This document shows, in pieces, positions 17,255 to 24,607 of a DNA stretch of 64,000 nt; position 1 is the stretch's first letter; each line of letters opens with the position of its first letter. The stretch is taken from contig CBFIII010000002.1 of NCBI GenBank assembly GCA_965662645.1, positions 62,001-126,000 of the forward strand, in the 5' to 3' direction. Below the pieces are notes generated by a model. That model had not been told where the DNA came from. It searched no databases and saw only the letters and a program-made list of their open reading frames with translations. A program made the translations under genes and the position numbers. Source of the stretch: UBA5342 sp965662645 (lineage in GTDB: Bacteria; Bacteroidota; Bacteroidia; Bacteroidales; UBA5342).

Positions 17255-18070
17255 TTAATAACTATAAATCATTCGTAATGTAGTGTCTGCTTTGAATACT
17301 ACTGCGGTGTCACTTGTTAGCCATACGTCCACTGATTTTCCGTAAAGCACATTTACGCCTGGTTGTGGGTATTGTTTCCAGATTATGGCAGAATCTCTGA
17401 GTTCTTGTTTTATGGTTTCATCATTGATAACTACACCTTCGTTAAGGTGCATATTGGGTATTAGTTTTTTTGCATTTATCCAATACATTCCTCTGAGGTA
17501 AGGGACGGATGTCATATCGTTGCCTAGTCCACGACCTACTTGTAACACAATTTCAGACCATTTTGGCACTAGGGTTCCTGGTTTAACGATTGTATCGCCC
17601 ATCAGTTGGTTAAGAACTAAATCTTGGTATTCTGAAGAAATATATACTATTTTCTTTAATGTTAGTCCACTCTTTTTTATCATCACTTTAGCTTGTCGCA
17701 ATGATACATTTTTCATGGAGGGAACGGTGATCATCTCTTTCTTTTTTGCATTCATTATCAAAAATAGTTTACGGTCTTTTTTAACAAAAGCTCCTGCTGC
17801 TGGTATTTGATCGAATACGGTGCCTGGTTCTACTTCCTGAGAGTAAACAGAATCAATAATGTCATAACGTAATTCGTCAGTTTTTATAACCCGTGTTACT
17901 TGAGCCTCGTTGTAACCTTTGAGATCAGGTACTTGAATGGATTCACCATGATGGGTAAAGATGCGAAGCCCTATAACGGTGCCCATATATAATAGGAATA
18001 CTATGATTATTGCAATAAGCAATTGTTTCAGAAATAGTTTGCTAAAAATGAATCTGAAAAAATTCTTCAT
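17255..18070 (-). CDS. Membrane-anchored PASTA-domain protein
   Basis: The 271-residue protein has one N-terminal membrane helix (about 13-35) and then three PASTA repeats outside the cytoplasm (about residues 43-108, 114-180 and 185-253), each starting with a motif like VPDLKGYNEAQV, VPSMKNVSLRQA or VPYLRGMYWINA. PASTA domains bind peptidoglycan fragments or beta-lactams in penicillin-binding proteins and Ser/Thr kinases. No kinase or transpeptidase domain is present, so it is probably a cell-wall scaffold or sensor. It heads a two-gene unit with the pseudouridine synthase. From memory, the same pair recurs in other Bacteroidota, often with a D-Ala ligase gene, which is not here. Confidence 0.85.
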   Translation of the reverse strand: MKNFFRFIFSKLFLKQLLIAIIIVFLLYMGTVIGLRIFTHHGESIQVPDLKGYNEAQVTRVIKTDELRYDIIDSVYSQEVEPGTVFDQIPAAGAFVKKDRKLFLIMNAKKKEMITVPSMKNVSLRQAKVMIKKSGLTLKKIVYISSEYQDLVLNQLMGDTIVKPGTLVPKWSEIVLQVGRGLGNDMTSVPYLRGMYWINAKKLIPNMHLNEGVVINDETIKQELRDSAIIWKQYPQPGVNVLYGKSVDVWLTSDTAVVFKADTTLRMIYSY

Positions 18071-18126
18071 AAATAATAGTTTAATGTGTTTTTATTAGTG
18101 GTGTTGTGTAACACTATTTCAACCGT

Positions 18127-18134
18127 CAAAGATA
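18127..18134 (-). promoter_or_regulatory. -7 element for the PASTA-rluD unit
   Basis: Minus-strand TATCTTTG matches TAnnTTTG, about 57 bp before the PASTA gene start. Confidence 0.4.
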
Positions 18135-18195
18135 TGAAATATTATTCTAGCATCGCAGTGTTAAATGATCAAGCGTTCAGCTCGTGTAATTTTTA

Positions 18196-18203
18196 TACAT
18201 TTG
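18196..18203 (+). promoter_or_regulatory. -7 element upstream of the MscS-like gene
   Basis: TACATTTG matches the consensus. Initiation here would give a leader of about 110 nt containing the whole of repeat copy B before the ATG at 18318. Confidence 0.45.
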
Positions 18204-18215
18204 TACTCTTTAATT

Positions 18216-18300
18216 GGGTTTTATTCTTCGCAGCTTGCTGCGAATAAAAAAAGTGTTTCGAATTGATACTCCGTCTGCTTGCAGCGGGGTAGTTTATTTT
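18216..18300 (+). repeat. Double-hairpin repeat, copy B (in mscS leader)
   Basis: This copy is closely similar to copy A at 15548-15632. The first hairpin is CGCAG-CTTG-CTGCG, with a CUUG tetraloop. The second is TACTCCG with CGGGGTA (7 bp, one G-U) around GTCTGCTTGCAG, followed by GTTTATTTTATTT. Unlike A and C it lies between a promoter and a gene, where it would act as a terminator-like structure in the 5' leader. Confidence 0.65.
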
Positions 18301-18317
18301 ATTTGTATTATTATATT

Positions 18318-19577
18318 ATGGATCAACTTACACAACTTATTGCGCAGTTCTTTTCAAATCATACGTCTTTATCTGAGGCGTACGCTAATTCTGTTACGGT
18401 GGCGGTGGTTATTGTCCTTGTTCTTTTGGTTTGTTTCTTAGGGTATGTGGTGACTAATCGTTTTGTTTTAGAAGTGGTAAAAAAAATTGTTAAACGTACG
18501 AAGACAGAGTATGATGATATTTTATTGAATCGTCAAGTCTTTAGTAAGTTAGCCCAGATTACGCCAGCTCTTATCCTTCATTTTACTTTGTCGTCATTAA
18601 GTGTTAATGCGCCTCATTTAGTGCATTTCTTAAGTCAGGTCGCTTCGTCTTGGATTATTGTGGTGTTATTAATTACGATGTCAGTATTCTTGGATGCTTT
18701 AAATGATATGTATCTGCATTCTAAAATATCACGAAATCGTTCTATTAAGGGTTATTTGCAGCTTTTTAAGGTGATTATTAGTTTGATGGCTGTCTTGGCT
18801 CTTTTGGAGATTTTTATTCCTAACTTTCAGATTTCTAAAGTATTTGCTGGTCTAGGTGCTATGGCGGCTGTCTTGTTATTGGTTTTTCGTGATACTATTC
18901 TTAGTTTGGTGGCTAGTATTCAGATAGGAGCAAATGATATGGTGCGTCTGGGAGATTGGATTGTTTTGCCAAAATATGGTGCTGATGGAGAGGTCTTGGA
19001 GATCTCATTAAATACGATAAAGATTCAAAATTGGGATAAAACGATTTCTACGGTGCCTGTATATGCTCTGGTGAGCGATTCTTTTCAGAATTGGCGTGGT
19101 ATGAGTGATTCTGGTGGGCGTCGTATCAAACGATCATTAAACATTGATATGAAAAGTGTGAAATTTGCTTCTCCTGAGTTATTGGATAAGTTGAGTAAAT
19201 TCTACTTGCTGGAAGATTATATTGGTAATAAAGAGCATGAATTGGAGGAGCGTAATGCTCGTTTAGGATTAAATAAGGAACAAGTCTATAATGCCGCACG
19301 TCAGACTAATTTGGGAGTTTTTAGAAAATATCTAGAGAATTATCTTCATAGCTTGCCTGTTATTCATGACGATATGACTTTTCTTGTGCGTCATTTACAA
19401 CCTACTGAATTGGGATTACCTCTCGAAATTTATGTGTTTAGTAATCGTCAAGAGTGGCCCGTTTACGAAAGTGTTCAAGCTGATATTTTTGATCATATTT
19501 TGGCTATTATTCCCGAATTTGAATTACGTGTTTTTCAAAATCCAACGGGTGATGATTTCGCGAAATTAGCGCATTAA
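18318..19577 (+). CDS. MscS-family channel, YbdG-like
   Basis: The 419-residue protein is an inner-membrane mechanosensitive channel that releases solutes on osmotic downshock. About five hydrophobic segments lead to the pore helix GLGAMAAVLLLVFRDTILSL (near residues 177-196), whose Gly/Ala pattern is that of the MscS TM3. The cytosolic beta domain and the motif SFQNWRGMSDSGGRRIKRSL mark the YbdG miniconductance branch. The ATG at 18318 was chosen because the longer frame (from 18279) starts inside the repeat copy B and adds residues foreign to the family. Transcription from 18196-18203 would have to pass the repeat hairpins. Confidence 0.88.
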   Translation: MDQLTQLIAQFFSNHTSLSEAYANSVTVAVVIVLVLLVCFLGYVVTNRFVLEVVKKIVKRTKTEYDDILLNRQVFSKLAQITPALILHFTLSSLSVNAPHLVHFLSQVASSWIIVVLLITMSVFLDALNDMYLHSKISRNRSIKGYLQLFKVIISLMAVLALLEIFIPNFQISKVFAGLGAMAAVLLLVFRDTILSLVASIQIGANDMVRLGDWIVLPKYGADGEVLEISLNTIKIQNWDKTISTVPVYALVSDSFQNWRGMSDSGGRRIKRSLNIDMKSVKFASPELLDKLSKFYLLEDYIGNKEHELEERNARLGLNKEQVYNAARQTNLGVFRKYLENYLHSLPVIHDDMTFLVRHLQPTELGLPLEIYVFSNRQEWPVYESVQADIFDHILAIIPEFELRVFQNPTGDDFAKLAH

Positions 19578-19726
19578 TAATAACGCTATATCCTGTAATT
19601 TAATAAATTAACTTGTTTACTGTACTTTTTACCATAAGATATTTTTCGAATGAAATGAGATCCTGACACCGAAATTAATACTTTTCGGGAGTTTATACGG
19701 TATTAATTAATACGCACGACTTAAAT

Positions 19727-19991
19727 ACCTGAGTTCGACATTAAATTCTAGCCACAAAAAGATATATTAAAAGTCCATTTAAGCTTGCAATTTAGAAGTA
19801 ATAATAGGCTATTTCAAAAAAAATATAAGTGCAAAAATGTAGTTTGGTTTATTTTTCCTACGGATTTCCTTTTATTTGTCATAAATTCACCCAAATTCAA
19901 TTACAATAGCCCGCTATTGCTTCTCGAATTTGTGTAAATTTCTACTCAAATAAAATTCAAACTGTGACCGAATTTAAAATCGAACTCAGGT
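19727..19991. mobile_element. 265-bp MITE with TIRs and TAAAT duplication
   Basis: The ends are 22-bp terminal inverted repeats matching at 20 positions: 19727-19748 (ACCTGAGTTCGACATTAAAT..) and 19970-19991 (..TTAAAATCGAACTCAGGT). Both sides are flanked by the direct repeat TAAAT (19722-19726 and 19992-19996), as expected of a 5-bp target duplication. The interior has no ORF but contains the palindrome CAATAGCCCGCTATTG at 19903-19918. It is therefore a non-autonomous transposon. The parent transposase is not in the window. Its right end stops 13 bp before the comF ATG, so the insertion sits in the comF leader. The rest of the gap (19578-19721) holds nothing recognisable. Confidence 0.8.
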
Positions 19992-20004
19992 TAAATAGTA
20001 ATTT

Positions 20005-20706
20005 ATGAAACCTTTTTTAAAGAACTATTTTGATGGCTTGGTGAATTTATTTTATCCTGAAGTTTGTTTGTCGTGCGGGCAACCATTAGTAAGAGGGGAG
20101 AAGCTAGCTTGCACCGAGTGTTTATATCAAATACGTCGGACAAATTATCATTTGCAAAAAGAAAATCCTGTCGCACAGCTTTTTTATGGACGTATGGAGT
20201 TAGAGTTTGCGAGTTCTTATTTTGGATTTGATAAGGGGGGTATTCTCCAAAAGTTAATGCATCATCTTAAATACAAGGATAACCCTGAAGTGGGGCATCT
20301 ATTAGGAACTCATGCCGGAATGGGGCTTAAGCAATCTCCATTTTTACCTCTTGTTGACTGTATCATTCCTGTTCCTTTGCATAAGAAAAAATTAAAGCAA
20401 CGGGGATATAATCAAAGTGAGAAAATTAGTCATGGTATGGCTTCTGTGCTTGGTTGTTCTGTGGATGTTAAGTCTTTGATGCGTTGTAATTATGCGGGCT
20501 CACAAACCAAGTTGAATCGCGAAGACCGTTGGCAGAACGTCAAGGATAATTTTCGCGTCATACAACCCGAGAATTTACGTGATAAACACGTTTTATTAGT
20601 GGATGATGTGTTAACTACAGGTGCGACTTTAGAGGCTTGTTATGCAGCGCTTCAAGTGGTGCAGGGTGTTAAAGTTTCTATTGTTACTTTAGCTAGAGCC
20701 CAATAA
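20005..20706 (+). CDS. comF: ComF family phosphoribosyltransferase-like protein
   Basis: The 233-residue protein has an N-terminal zinc finger (Cys21, Cys24, Cys36, Cys39) and a C-terminal phosphoribosyltransferase fold with the PRPP motif VLLVDDVLTTGATLEAC. ComF proteins are linked to DNA uptake in competent bacteria and found widely elsewhere; the biochemical role is unsettled. The start directly follows the MITE, so the original promoter has been displaced by at least 265 bp or replaced. No other competence genes are nearby. Codon use looks like that of its neighbours. Confidence 0.9.
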   Translation: MKPFLKNYFDGLVNLFYPEVCLSCGQPLVRGEKLACTECLYQIRRTNYHLQKENPVAQLFYGRMELEFASSYFGFDKGGILQKLMHHLKYKDNPEVGHLLGTHAGMGLKQSPFLPLVDCIIPVPLHKKKLKQRGYNQSEKISHGMASVLGCSVDVKSLMRCNYAGSQTKLNREDRWQNVKDNFRVIQPENLRDKHVLLVDDVLTTGATLEACYAALQVVQGVKVSIVTLARAQ

Positions 20707-20747
20707 CTGCTGGTTAATAAGTGTTTTTTTTGTTGCCTATTTCCTTT

Positions 20748-20755
20748 TATCTTTG
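20748..20755 (+). promoter_or_regulatory. -7 element for ribD
   Basis: TATCTTTG matches TAnnTTTG, 22 bp before the ribD ATG. A TTTG at 20729-20732 is 15 bp upstream, closer than the usual -33 box. Confidence 0.45.
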
Positions 20756-20777
20756 CTGTCCTTAAAAAAATGCAAAT

Positions 20778-21809
20778 ATGACTACAGATGAACGTTATAT
20801 GAAACGTTGCTTGGAATTAGCTGTTTTAGGAAAAGCAAAGGCTGCTCCTAATCCTATGGTGGGCAGTGTTGTTGTGTGTGACGGGAAAATTATAGGTGAA
20901 GGTTATCATGAACAATGTGGTAGTCTGCATGCCGAACCTAACGCTATCAATAGCGTAAAAGATAAGAGTCTCTTGGCTGCATCAACGTTATACGTTAGTC
21001 TAGAGCCTTGTGCTCATTATGGAAAGACACCTCCTTGTTCGTTACTGATTATCAATAGTCATATTCCTCGTGTTGTGGTGGCTTGTGTTGATCCGTTTGC
21101 AAAAGTAGCAGGTAAGGGCATAACCATGATGCGTAAGGCTGGCATTGAGGTTAAAGTGGGTGTGCTCGAAAAGGAGAGTTTGGAACTTAATCGGCGTTTT
21201 ATGACTTTTCATCAAAAGAAAAGACCTTATATTATCCTTAAATGGGCCGAGAGTGCTGATGGATTTATAGATGGTGATGAGGAAAAACCGCAATGGTTGA
21301 CTAATGAAGAGTCGCGAGCTATCGTGCATAAAATGCGAGCAGAAGAAGCTGCGGTTATGTTAGGCACGGTGTCAGCAGTTAAAGATAATCCAGGATTAAC
21401 GACGCGTGCGTGGTACGGAAAAAATCCGGTGAGGGTAGTGTTGGACAAAAGCTTGAGGATCCCCGTTTCGCATTATCTATTCGATGGACAGGTTTCTACT
21501 ATTGTTTTTACAGAACAAGAAAAAACGAATAGTCCTAATGTGGTTTATGTCACGCTTGATTTCTCAAAAGATATATTAGACCAGTGTTTAAGTTATCTTC
21601 ATTCTCAAAATTTAACCTCTTTAATTGTTGAGGGTGGCGAAATGTTGCTTTCTTCTTTTATTCGATCTGGTTTATGGGACGAAGCGTGGCGCTTTATTGG
21701 TCCTGTGGAGTTGAAATCTGGTACGCCAGCCCCTCTTTTACAGGCTCCTTTAAAATCTTTACAAATGATAGGAGAGGTTCAATTAAATATTTACCGTAAA
21801 CGGCATTAA
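20778..21809 (+). CDS. ribD: Riboflavin deaminase/reductase RibD
   Basis: This bifunctional enzyme of riboflavin synthesis deaminates the pyrimidine from GTP cyclohydrolase II and then reduces its ribosyl group. The N-terminal deaminase domain binds zinc through His51 (HAE motif, residues 51-53), Cys78 and Cys87 (PCAHYGKTPPC). The C-terminal reductase domain starts near residue 150 with LKWAESADGFIDG and shows a conserved LIVEGG block near the end. The 343-residue length is normal for the fused form. No other rib genes are adjacent. A 71-bp gap with its own -7 element separates it from comF. Confidence 0.95.
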   Translation: MTTDERYMKRCLELAVLGKAKAAPNPMVGSVVVCDGKIIGEGYHEQCGSLHAEPNAINSVKDKSLLAASTLYVSLEPCAHYGKTPPCSLLIINSHIPRVVVACVDPFAKVAGKGITMMRKAGIEVKVGVLEKESLELNRRFMTFHQKKRPYIILKWAESADGFIDGDEEKPQWLTNEESRAIVHKMRAEEAAVMLGTVSAVKDNPGLTTRAWYGKNPVRVVLDKSLRIPVSHYLFDGQVSTIVFTEQEKTNSPNVVYVTLDFSKDILDQCLSYLHSQNLTSLIVEGGEMLLSSFIRSGLWDEAWRFIGPVELKSGTPAPLLQAPLKSLQMIGEVQLNIYRKRH

Positions 21810-21838
21810 GCGGTTTTGTTCTTTTAGTCAATGGCTAT

Positions 21839-22984
21839 TTATGCGTAACGAATGATTTCTCCTTTGCTTTGCGAATCAGGGCTTATAAGTATGAATGATA
21901 GATCGTTCGGTGTCCAAAAGAAGTGTTTTGAAGTCCCTTTTGTTTTCATCCAATTTATCGCAGACTGTTTGTCTATATCGGGCATGAAAAGAAGGTTTTC
22001 ATCTTCTATACTAAGCATTGATAGATTAACAATGTGATATGATTTAAAGTGGGCTAATTGTTCTTTTATTTTTTCACTTAAAGGTGCATTGGTAACCACC
22101 GATAGATTGATATCTTGTGGTTTGATGTTGAGGCAGGGTGTCGTATTATTTTTAACCAACTTTTTTCGAAGTAGAATGCCTAAATTGATGAGATGGTTCA
22201 ATAGCTTGTTCTGTGAAGCAAAGTGTTTATTCGAAAATAAAGTCATGGCTTCGTAAAAGCGTGCAGTCCACAATGCATCGTGGGACGCACATTCTCCTTT
22301 AAAATGTATGATGGGTGTGTTGGCCAGATAATGGAGACGATAGCCTGCTTGTGTGATACGGTACGAGAGGTCAATGTCCTCACCATACATAAAAAAATCC
22401 TCGTCAAAACCCTTACATTGTTGATACACTCGTTTTGGAATCAACATAAAAGCTCCAGCTAGCACTTCTACATCGGTACTGATATCAGCTGAGAGATGTC
22501 CCAGATAATAGCGGGCAAAACGTTTCGATTTAGGAAATATTTGCGTTAAGCCAAAAGCTTTGTAAAAGGCAACGGTTGGTGTTGGAAGTCCGCGCTTCGA
22601 TTCTTGTAAATAACGCCCACTGCCATCCAGCATTTTTACACCTATCCCTCCTATGGTTGTGTCTTTATTGAGGATCGATAATGAAGCTGTTATGGTCTCT
22701 TTGGGGACAATGGTATCCGGATTTAAAATGAGTAGGTGTTTCCCTTTCGCTAGGGCTGCAGCACGATTGTTGGCTTTGCCAAAACCTTCATTTTCGGCAT
22801 TGACGATGAGTTTAACCTCAGGGTATTGTTCTTGTATGATACGGCAGGAGTCATCGTTCGATTGATTATCAATGACGATAACTTCTGCCTTAATATTTTC
22901 TAAAGCTGTAGCTAAAGCATCCAAACAGAGTTGTAGAAAATGCTGTGCATTATAATTGACAATAATGACACTCAGTTCATACAT
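21839..22984 (-). CDS. Family 2 glycosyltransferase with C-terminal extension
   Basis: The 381-residue protein starts with a GT-A fold typical of family 2 (VIIVNYNAQHFLQLCLDAL, then VIVIDNQSNDDS, then the DxD-like LILNPDTIVP). It resembles rhamnosyl- or WbbL-type transferases that build surface polysaccharide. DEDFFMYGEDIDLSYR is the characteristic acceptor-domain motif. From about residue 265 a tail of about 115 residues has no transferase motif and looks like a separate alpha/beta segment. It lies 15 bp after iorB. The expected neighbours of a polysaccharide cluster are absent. Donor and acceptor are unknown. Confidence 0.88.
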   Translation of the reverse strand: MYELSVIIVNYNAQHFLQLCLDALATALENIKAEVIVIDNQSNDDSCRIIQEQYPEVKLIVNAENEGFGKANNRAAALAKGKHLLILNPDTIVPKETITASLSILNKDTTIGGIGVKMLDGSGRYLQESKRGLPTPTVAFYKAFGLTQIFPKSKRFARYYLGHLSADISTDVEVLAGAFMLIPKRVYQQCKGFDEDFFMYGEDIDLSYRITQAGYRLHYLANTPIIHFKGECASHDALWTARFYEAMTLFSNKHFASQNKLLNHLINLGILLRKKLVKNNTTPCLNIKPQDINLSVVTNAPLSEKIKEQLAHFKSYHIVNLSMLSIEDENLLFMPDIDKQSAINWMKTKGTSKHFFWTPNDLSFILISPDSQSKGEIIRYA

Positions 22985-22999
22985 AGGTTTGGGCTGTAA

Positions 23000-23575
23000 T
23001 TATTGTTGGGCTGCGTCGCGTCCTGCTTTTAATGCGTTGATGTTCATCTCTACCATATCTTCTCCTTTGCGGGCAAAAATTTGACGAACACCTTCTTCTA
23101 TTTTTTCAAATGGAATGCCTATGAATGGTGATGAAGCTCCAAGCATTACGATGTTAGCCATACGACCAGATCCTAATTTTAGAGCCATCTCATTAACGTC
23201 TAAAAGAACATTTTTAAATTTTTTTATTTCGTCTAAAACAGAAGCTATCTCAGGATAAGCTGGGATGTTTACAAAAGGTTTAAGACTGCTCACTATGACG
23301 CCATTTTCAGGATTTAAAAAGGGCAGGTAACGCAAAGATTCCATGGGTTCAAGAGAGATGATTAAATCGGCTTTTCCTTCAGGAATTAAATCAGAAGCGA
23401 TGGCTTGGTCTGAGAGTCGTAAATGGGATTGTACGGCACCGCCGCGTTGGCTCATACCGTGAACTTCGGCTTGTTTCATATATAATCCCATACCTACAGC
23501 GGCTTGTCCTATTACTGCTGCTATGGATAAAATACCTTGTCCACCTACGCCTGAAAGAATGATATCTGTCTTCAT
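23000..23575 (-). CDS. iorB: Indolepyruvate:ferredoxin oxidoreductase beta subunit
   Basis: The 191-residue protein matches the gamma-like (POR/KOR gamma) domain subunit of 2-oxoacid:ferredoxin oxidoreductases: GVGGQGILSIAAVIGQAA near the N-terminus and AEVHGMSQRGGAVQSHLRL. In the indolepyruvate enzyme it pairs with IorA, the thiamine-diphosphate and iron-sulfur subunit, to oxidise arylpyruvates from aromatic amino-acid breakdown. iorA is not adjacent and not in the window, although the two are commonly neighbours. A -7 element lies upstream, and the glycosyltransferase gene follows after 15 bp, perhaps cotranscribed. Confidence 0.85.
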   Translation of the reverse strand: MKTDIILSGVGGQGILSIAAVIGQAAVGMGLYMKQAEVHGMSQRGGAVQSHLRLSDQAIASDLIPEGKADLIISLEPMESLRYLPFLNPENGVIVSSLKPFVNIPAYPEIASVLDEIKKFKNVLLDVNEMALKLGSGRMANIVMLGASSPFIGIPFEKIEEGVRQIFARKGEDMVEMNINALKAGRDAAQQ

Positions 23576-23608
23576 ATTATATTCTAATTGTTATTTTAAA
23601 AATGACCA

Positions 23609-23616
23609 CAAATTTA
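23609..23616 (-). promoter_or_regulatory. -7 element for iorB
   Basis: Minus-strand TAAATTTG matches TAnnTTTG about 34 bp before the iorB ATG. Confidence 0.4.
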
Positions 23617-23673
23617 CTAAAAGTATAGCAATTATCGTGTTTTCTGTAGCAAAAGCTCGGGTTTTATCGCTTC

Positions 23674-24510
23674 TTATAGTTTTTGATTAGCTAATATGCT
23701 ATTCAATTCTTGGAGACGTTTTTCTGTAGTTATTTTATTTGTTTCCAATTCAGATAATTCTTTAATGACCAATGATAAGTTGTACGCATCACGGATGGCT
23801 TCTTTGTCAAATTGTTCCATCACAATATAGTAGTGTTTTTTTCCTATATATTCTACTTTAAGGGTTTTGTCGTAATTATTAACAATAAAACTAACGACAC
23901 CATGATCGGTGTTATTGCGATAATTAACGGTTTCCCAATAGTCTTCGCCATCGTCAAAAGAACGGTTGTCGAAAGAAGACGAGGGGATGGCTTCTGTTTT
24001 AGCAAAAAGACCGTCGTTATAGACCTTAATACTGTTATGATATATATGACTCTTGCTATGATAATGGCTCGAGATGTAAAAGTCACCTTTTTCGTCTAAG
24101 TAGGCTTTTATGAAGGTGCGGTCATGTGAGTTTTTGACTTGTTGACGTTTATGGGTGTAGGTTCCTGCATAGCCTTTAAATTTCCCTTCTTTGTAAACAA
24201 ATGATTTGCTCAGCTCTTCGAATGTTGCTTTACGTTTTACAATAAGGGTGTCGTAATATGCTAGGCTTTGTTTTTGTTCTGTTAATTCGAGACGTAGTAG
24301 GAGTATTTTGCCTTCGCCTATGGTTTCTATCTCTTCGGGATAGCACAAACTGATGCTGTCTATTTTGAGTTTTGCGCTGTTATAATCTTTTGTTGCTATG
24401 GCTTGATTTGCAGCTGCTAATAATTTTTCTGCGCGTTCTTTCTTACTCGGTTGGCATGCTATCGTAATCAGAGTACAGAGAGCTATAGCTATAAGTGATG
24501 TTTTATTCAT
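23674..24510 (-). CDS. Lipoprotein of unknown function
   Basis: The product (278 residues from this start) has a lipoprotein signal with a Cys after the ITIA stretch (residue 19). An alpha-helical stretch of about 60 residues follows, rich in Ala and Lys and resembling a TPR-like pair. A middle beta-rich part contains GDFYISSHYHSKSHIYHNSI, and the C-terminus is a predicted coiled coil (KELSELETNKITTEKRLQEL). The ATG at 24510 is preferred over 24519 because the -7 element at 24525-24532 would start transcription at about the first ATG. I do not recognise the family. It is an isolated gene with a terminator upstream. Confidence 0.65.
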   Translation of the reverse strand: MNKTSLIAIALCTLITIACQPSKKERAEKLLAAANQAIATKDYNSAKLKIDSISLCYPEEIETIGEGKILLLRLELTEQKQSLAYYDTLIVKRKATFEELSKSFVYKEGKFKGYAGTYTHKRQQVKNSHDRTFIKAYLDEKGDFYISSHYHSKSHIYHNSIKVYNDGLFAKTEAIPSSSFDNRSFDDGEDYWETVNYRNNTDHGVVSFIVNNYDKTLKVEYIGKKHYYIVMEQFDKEAIRDAYNLSLVIKELSELETNKITTEKRLQELNSILANQKL

Positions 24511-24524
24511 TGTTTTCATTTTGG

Positions 24525-24532
24525 CAAAGCTA
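24525..24532 (-). promoter_or_regulatory. -7 element that decides the lipoprotein start
   Basis: Minus-strand TAGCTTTG matches TAnnTTTG. It is so close to the ATG at 24519 that the message would begin at or just before that codon, favouring the second ATG at 24510. Confidence 0.45.
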
Positions 24533-24533
24533 T

Positions 24534-24580
24534 AAAAAAAAGAGTTGTAAGAAATCTAATTCTGCAACTCTTTTTTTTTT
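24534..24580. terminator. Bidirectional terminator
   Basis: AGAGTTG (24541-24547) pairs with CAACTCT (24565-24571). Ten T follow on the plus strand, and seven A precede it, giving a T-run on the minus strand. It separates the DUF5723 gene from the next lipoprotein gene, both read leftward. Confidence 0.75.
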
Positions 24581-24607
24581 GATGGTGTTTATAAAAGGTA
24601 TTCTCTT

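Noticed and set aside
18279..18317. Earlier start for the MscS-like gene
   Set aside because: It begins inside repeat copy B and adds residues that do not look like the family N-terminus.
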